Origin: Streptomyces brevispora
GTDB lineage: Bacteria; Actinomycetota; Actinomycetes; Streptomycetales; Streptomycetaceae
Reading direction: 5' to 3'
Assembly: GCF_007829885.1 (NCBI RefSeq)
Contig: NZ_VIWW01000001.1
Location: forward strand, 2,108,001-2,172,000
Length of the DNA stretch: 64,000 nucleotides
Numbering within the stretch: position 1 is the first letter of the stretch; each line of letters opens with the position of its first letter. The translations under genes were made by a program, and so were the position numbers. The notes under the pieces are model-generated. The model had not been told where the DNA came from. It ran no database searches and saw only the letters and a program-made list of their open reading frames with translations. Shown here piece by piece: positions 61,394 through 64,000 of the stretch.

Positions 61394-62803
61394 CTACGGC
61401 TTGACGACCGGCGTCGCGTCCTTGGCGAGGAACGCGAGCAGGTCCTGCCTGCTGACCACGCCCTTCGGCTTGCCCTCCACGAGCACGATCGCCGCGTCCG
61501 CCGCGCCCGTACCGCCGAGCACCGCCATCAGGTCCTCGACCGGTTCGCCGGAGCCGACCTGCGGCAGCGGCGACGACATGTGCTTCTCCAGCGGGTCGGC
61601 GAGCGAGGCGCGCTGGGCGAAGAGCGCGTTCAGCAACTCGCGCTCGACCACCGAGCCGATGATCTCGGCGGCCATCACGTCCGGGTGGCCCGCGCCGGGC
61701 TTCACGATCGGCATCTGCGAGACGCCGTACTCGCGCAGGACGTCGATCGCCTCGCCGACGGTCTCCTCCGGGTGCATGTGGACGAGCGTCGGGATCGGGC
61801 CCGCCTTGTGGTCGAGGACGTCCCCGACGCGTGCGGAGGGACCGGGGTCCTCCAGGAAGCCGTAGTCCGCCATCCACTCGTCGTTGAAGATCTTGCTCAG
61901 GTAGCCGCGCCCGCTGTCCGGAAGCAGGACGACGACCACGTCGTCCGGCCCCAGCCGCTTCGCGACCTCGAGGGCGCCGACGACCGCCATGCCGCAGGAG
62001 CCACCGACCAGCAGGCCCTCCTCCTTGGCGAGCCGGCGGGTCATCTGGAAGGAGTCCTTGTCGGACACGGCGACGATCTCGTCGGTGACCGTCCGGTCGT
62101 ACGCCGTCGGCCAGAAGTCCTCGCCGACGCCCTCGACGAGATACGGCCGGCCGGAGCCGCCCGAGTAGACCGAGCCCTCCGGGTCCGCGCCGACGACCTT
62201 GACCGCGCCGCCGCTGGCTTCCTTCAGATAGCGGCCGGTGCCGCTGATCGTGCCGCCGGTGCCGACCCCCGCCACGAAGTGGGTGATCTTCCCGTCCGTC
62301 TGCTCCCAGAGCTCGGGACCGGTGGTCTCGTAGTGGGAGCGGGGGTTGTTCGGGTTGGAGTACTGGTCGGGCTTCCAGGCTCCGGGCGTCTCACGGACCA
62401 GCCGGTCGGAGACGTTGTAGTACGAGTCGGGGTGCTCGGGGTCGACCGCCGTCGGGCAGACGACGACCTCGGCCCCGTAGGCACGCATCACGTTGATCTT
62501 GTCCGTGGACACCTTGTCCGGGCAGACGAAGATGCACTTGTATCCCTTCTGCTGCGCGACGATCGCCAGGCCGACGCCCGTGTTGCCGCTCGTCGGCTCG
62601 ACGATCGTGCCTCCGGGCCGCAGCTCGCCGCTCTGCTCGGCGGCCTCGATCATGCGCAGGGCGATCCGGTCCTTGACCGAGCCGCCGGGATTGAAGTACT
62701 CGACCTTGGCCAGGACCGTCGCCTGGATGCCGGCAGTCACACTGCGCAGCCTCACCAGCGGGGTATTGCCTACGAGGCTGATCATCGAATCGTGGAATTG
62801 CAC
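61394..62803 (-). CDS. cbs: Cystathionine beta-synthase
   Basis: 469 aa from the GTG at 62801-62803, with GGAG 6 nt upstream; it gives the family start (M)QFHDSMISLVGNTPLVRL. PLP-lysine in EYFNPGGSVKDRIALRM, substrate loop IVEPTSGNTGVGLAI and phosphate loop GVGTGGTISGTGRYLKE. A pair of C-terminal CBS domains (about 335-460: HMHPEETVGEAIDVLREYGV and MSSPLPQVGSGEPVEDLMAV) may bind a nucleotide regulator. It makes cystathionine from serine and homocysteine in reverse transsulfuration. There is no haem-binding N-terminus, as in other bacterial forms. Confidence 0.94.
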   Translation of the reverse strand: MQFHDSMISLVGNTPLVRLRSVTAGIQATVLAKVEYFNPGGSVKDRIALRMIEAAEQSGELRPGGTIVEPTSGNTGVGLAIVAQQKGYKCIFVCPDKVSTDKINVMRAYGAEVVVCPTAVDPEHPDSYYNVSDRLVRETPGAWKPDQYSNPNNPRSHYETTGPELWEQTDGKITHFVAGVGTGGTISGTGRYLKEASGGAVKVVGADPEGSVYSGGSGRPYLVEGVGEDFWPTAYDRTVTDEIVAVSDKDSFQMTRRLAKEEGLLVGGSCGMAVVGALEVAKRLGPDDVVVVLLPDSGRGYLSKIFNDEWMADYGFLEDPGPSARVGDVLDHKAGPIPTLVHMHPEETVGEAIDVLREYGVSQMPIVKPGAGHPDVMAAEIIGSVVERELLNALFAQRASLADPLEKHMSSPLPQVGSGEPVEDLMAVLGGTGAADAAIVLVEGKPKGVVSRQDLLAFLAKDATPVVKP

Positions 62804-62943
62804 CGTGTACTCCGGGGTCTCCGAGATGGTGCGGCAAGAGTATGCGTACGGGCGCGAGATTGGGCGAAGCGATTGAACGACGGCCCCTAGGGGGCAGTTA
62901 GCTCTGTGTACGGCGGTACGGCAACAAGGAGGTGGACCGGACT

Positions 62944-64000
62944 GTGTCGAGGGCACGGGTGGCACGGCGGATCGCGGCGGGCGCGGCCTACGGTGGCGGC
63001 AGCGTCGGGCTGCTGGGCGCCGCGGCGGTAGGCGTCGTGCTGGCGGAGGTCCAGCTGGCGAAGCGGCTGGTGGGCGGCGGTGTCGCACCGGTCCCGCCGA
63101 GCGCGGACGGGCGCTACGGAGTGGCGTTCGCCGGACCGGCGGACCCGTTGCGGCTGGGGCTGCTGGGGGACTCCACGGCGGCCGGGCAGGGCGTGCGCCG
63201 GGCCGGGCAGACACCCGGGGCGCTGCTGGCCTCGGGGCTGGCGGCCGTCTCGGAGCGGCCGGTGGATCTGCGGAACGTCGCGCAGCCGGGAGCCCGGTCG
63301 GACGATCTGGAGCGGCAGGTCTCGCTGCTGCTGGCGGACCCGGCCCGGCCCCCGGACGTGTGCGTGATCATGATCGGGGCGAATGATGTGACGCACCGGA
63401 TTCCCGCGACCCAGTCGGTGCGCTGTCTGACCACGGCGGTGCGGCGGCTGCGTACGACGGGGGCCGAGGTGGTGGTCGGCACCTGCCCGGATCTGGGCAC
63501 GATCGAGCCGGTCTACCAGCCGCTGCGGTGGATGGCCCGGCGGGTGAGCCGGCAGCTGGCGGCGGCGCAGACGATCGGTTCGGTGGAACAGGGCGGGCGC
63601 ACGGTGTCGCTGGGCGACCTGCTGGGCCCGGAGTTCGAGGCGAACCCGCGGGAGCTGTTCGGTCCGGACAACTACCACCCCTCGGCGGAGGGCTACGCGA
63701 CGGCCGCGATGGCGCTCCTGCCGACCGTCTGCGCGGTGCTGGGGCTGTGGCCGGAGTCCGACCGTCTGGACGGCGCCCGGCGCGAGGACATGCTGCCGGT
63801 GGCCAAGGCGGCGTCCCAGGCGGCCAAGGAGGCCGGTACGGAGGTCACCGGGGCGCGGGCACCCTGGGCGCTCCTCAAGCACCGCAGGCGGCGGCGCCTG
63901 CCCGCCGTCACGGAACCGCACCCCCACCCTCACCCCCATCCCCACCTGCCTCCGCATGCGCACCCGGATCCGGAGGCGAAGGGGGAGCCGCACGAGGAGC
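62944..64000 (+). CDS. SGNH/GDSL hydrolase, 3' end outside the window
   Basis: Open from GTG 62944 (AAGGAGGT 10 nt upstream) through the window end, 352 codons without a stop. One N-terminal hydrophobic stretch (about 15-30) could be an anchor. Catalytic blocks: Ser in LGLLGDSTAAGQGV, oxyanion Asn in IMIGANDVTH and the Asp/His pair in FGPDNYHPSAEGY. Fits lipase/esterase or acetyl-esterase activity. Near the window end a run of about seven His-Pro/His repeats (63917-63962) begins a low-complexity C-terminal tail. Divergent from cbs. Confidence 0.88.
   Translation, partial: MSRARVARRIAAGAAYGGGSVGLLGAAAVGVVLAEVQLAKRLVGGGVAPVPPSADGRYGVAFAGPADPLRLGLLGDSTAAGQGVRRAGQTPGALLASGLAAVSERPVDLRNVAQPGARSDDLERQVSLLLADPARPPDVCVIMIGANDVTHRIPATQSVRCLTTAVRRLRTTGAEVVVGTCPDLGTIEPVYQPLRWMARRVSRQLAAAQTIGSVEQGGRTVSLGDLLGPEFEANPRELFGPDNYHPSAEGYATAAMALLPTVCAVLGLWPESDRLDGARREDMLPVAKAASQAAKEAGTEVTGARAPWALLKHRRRRRLPAVTEPHPHPHPHPHLPPHAHPDPEAKGEPHEE

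Overview
This is a GC-rich actinobacterial chromosome segment, almost certainly Streptomyces. Supporting signs are third-position GC bias, frequent GTG starts, the developmental regulator whiB, rare TTA codons, F420 biosynthesis genes, DUF397/XRE regulator pairs and a HATPase/STAS/sigma partner switch. By recollection the gene order matches the whiB - LCP cluster - purEK - sigI - hut region of the Streptomyces core chromosome; I could not align it.

Layout. (1) 0.1-6.2 kb: a DUF5719 envelope protein coupled to a giant membrane glycosyltransferase, then whiB. (2) 6.9-9.8 kb: a cysteine-dioxygenase-like cupin and cofD/fbiB for coenzyme F420. (3) 10-24.7 kb: an AlkA-type glycosylase, a sugar-phosphate nucleotidyltransferase, a secreted amidase, a TIGR03089 protein, then five LCP-family glycopolymer ligases interrupted by a GT2 glycosyltransferase and a thioesterase. 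This is an envelope-assembly block. (4) 24.8-32.7 kb: an accessory-looking island with a methyltransferase pair, an MFS transporter remnant, an FG-GAP secreted protein, an 11-copy hexanucleotide repeat, a WhiJ-like triad (XRE/DUF397/HATPase) and an Rpn-type nuclease gene. The Rpn gene is fused to a foreign N-terminus, and its 3' third is duplicated downstream. (5) 32.7-43.5 kb: acyl-CoA dehydrogenase, UDP-sugar dehydrogenase, a truncated CGNR zinc finger, dipeptidase, purE/purK, GtrA, a two-component system and a POT peptide transporter. (6) 43.5-47.9 kb: a translationally coupled surface-protein operon (LPKTG protein, DUF916-like protein, second membrane protein, LAATG-terminated protein) resembling the WxL loci of Firmicutes. 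(7) 48-50.5 kb: HATPase, STAS and SigB/F-type sigma factor. (8) 50.6-56.3 kb: histidine-utilisation operon hutU - M20 hydrolase - hutF - hutI with a candidate promoter and abutting palindrome. (9) 56.5-58.8 kb: a roadblock-protein operon with no GTPase, one gene carrying two TTA codons. (10) 58.8-64 kb: membrane proteins, an RpiR regulator, cystathionine beta-synthase and an SGNH hydrolase running off the window.

Most interesting: the Rpn fusion with its duplicated RpnS-like tail, the WxL-like surface operon, the GTPase-less roadblock operon with TTA codons, and the hut operator. Tandem repeats with periods of 6, 12, 15, 18 and 36 bp (all multiples of three) sit at several gene ends. All functional calls come from reading motifs; no database search was run.
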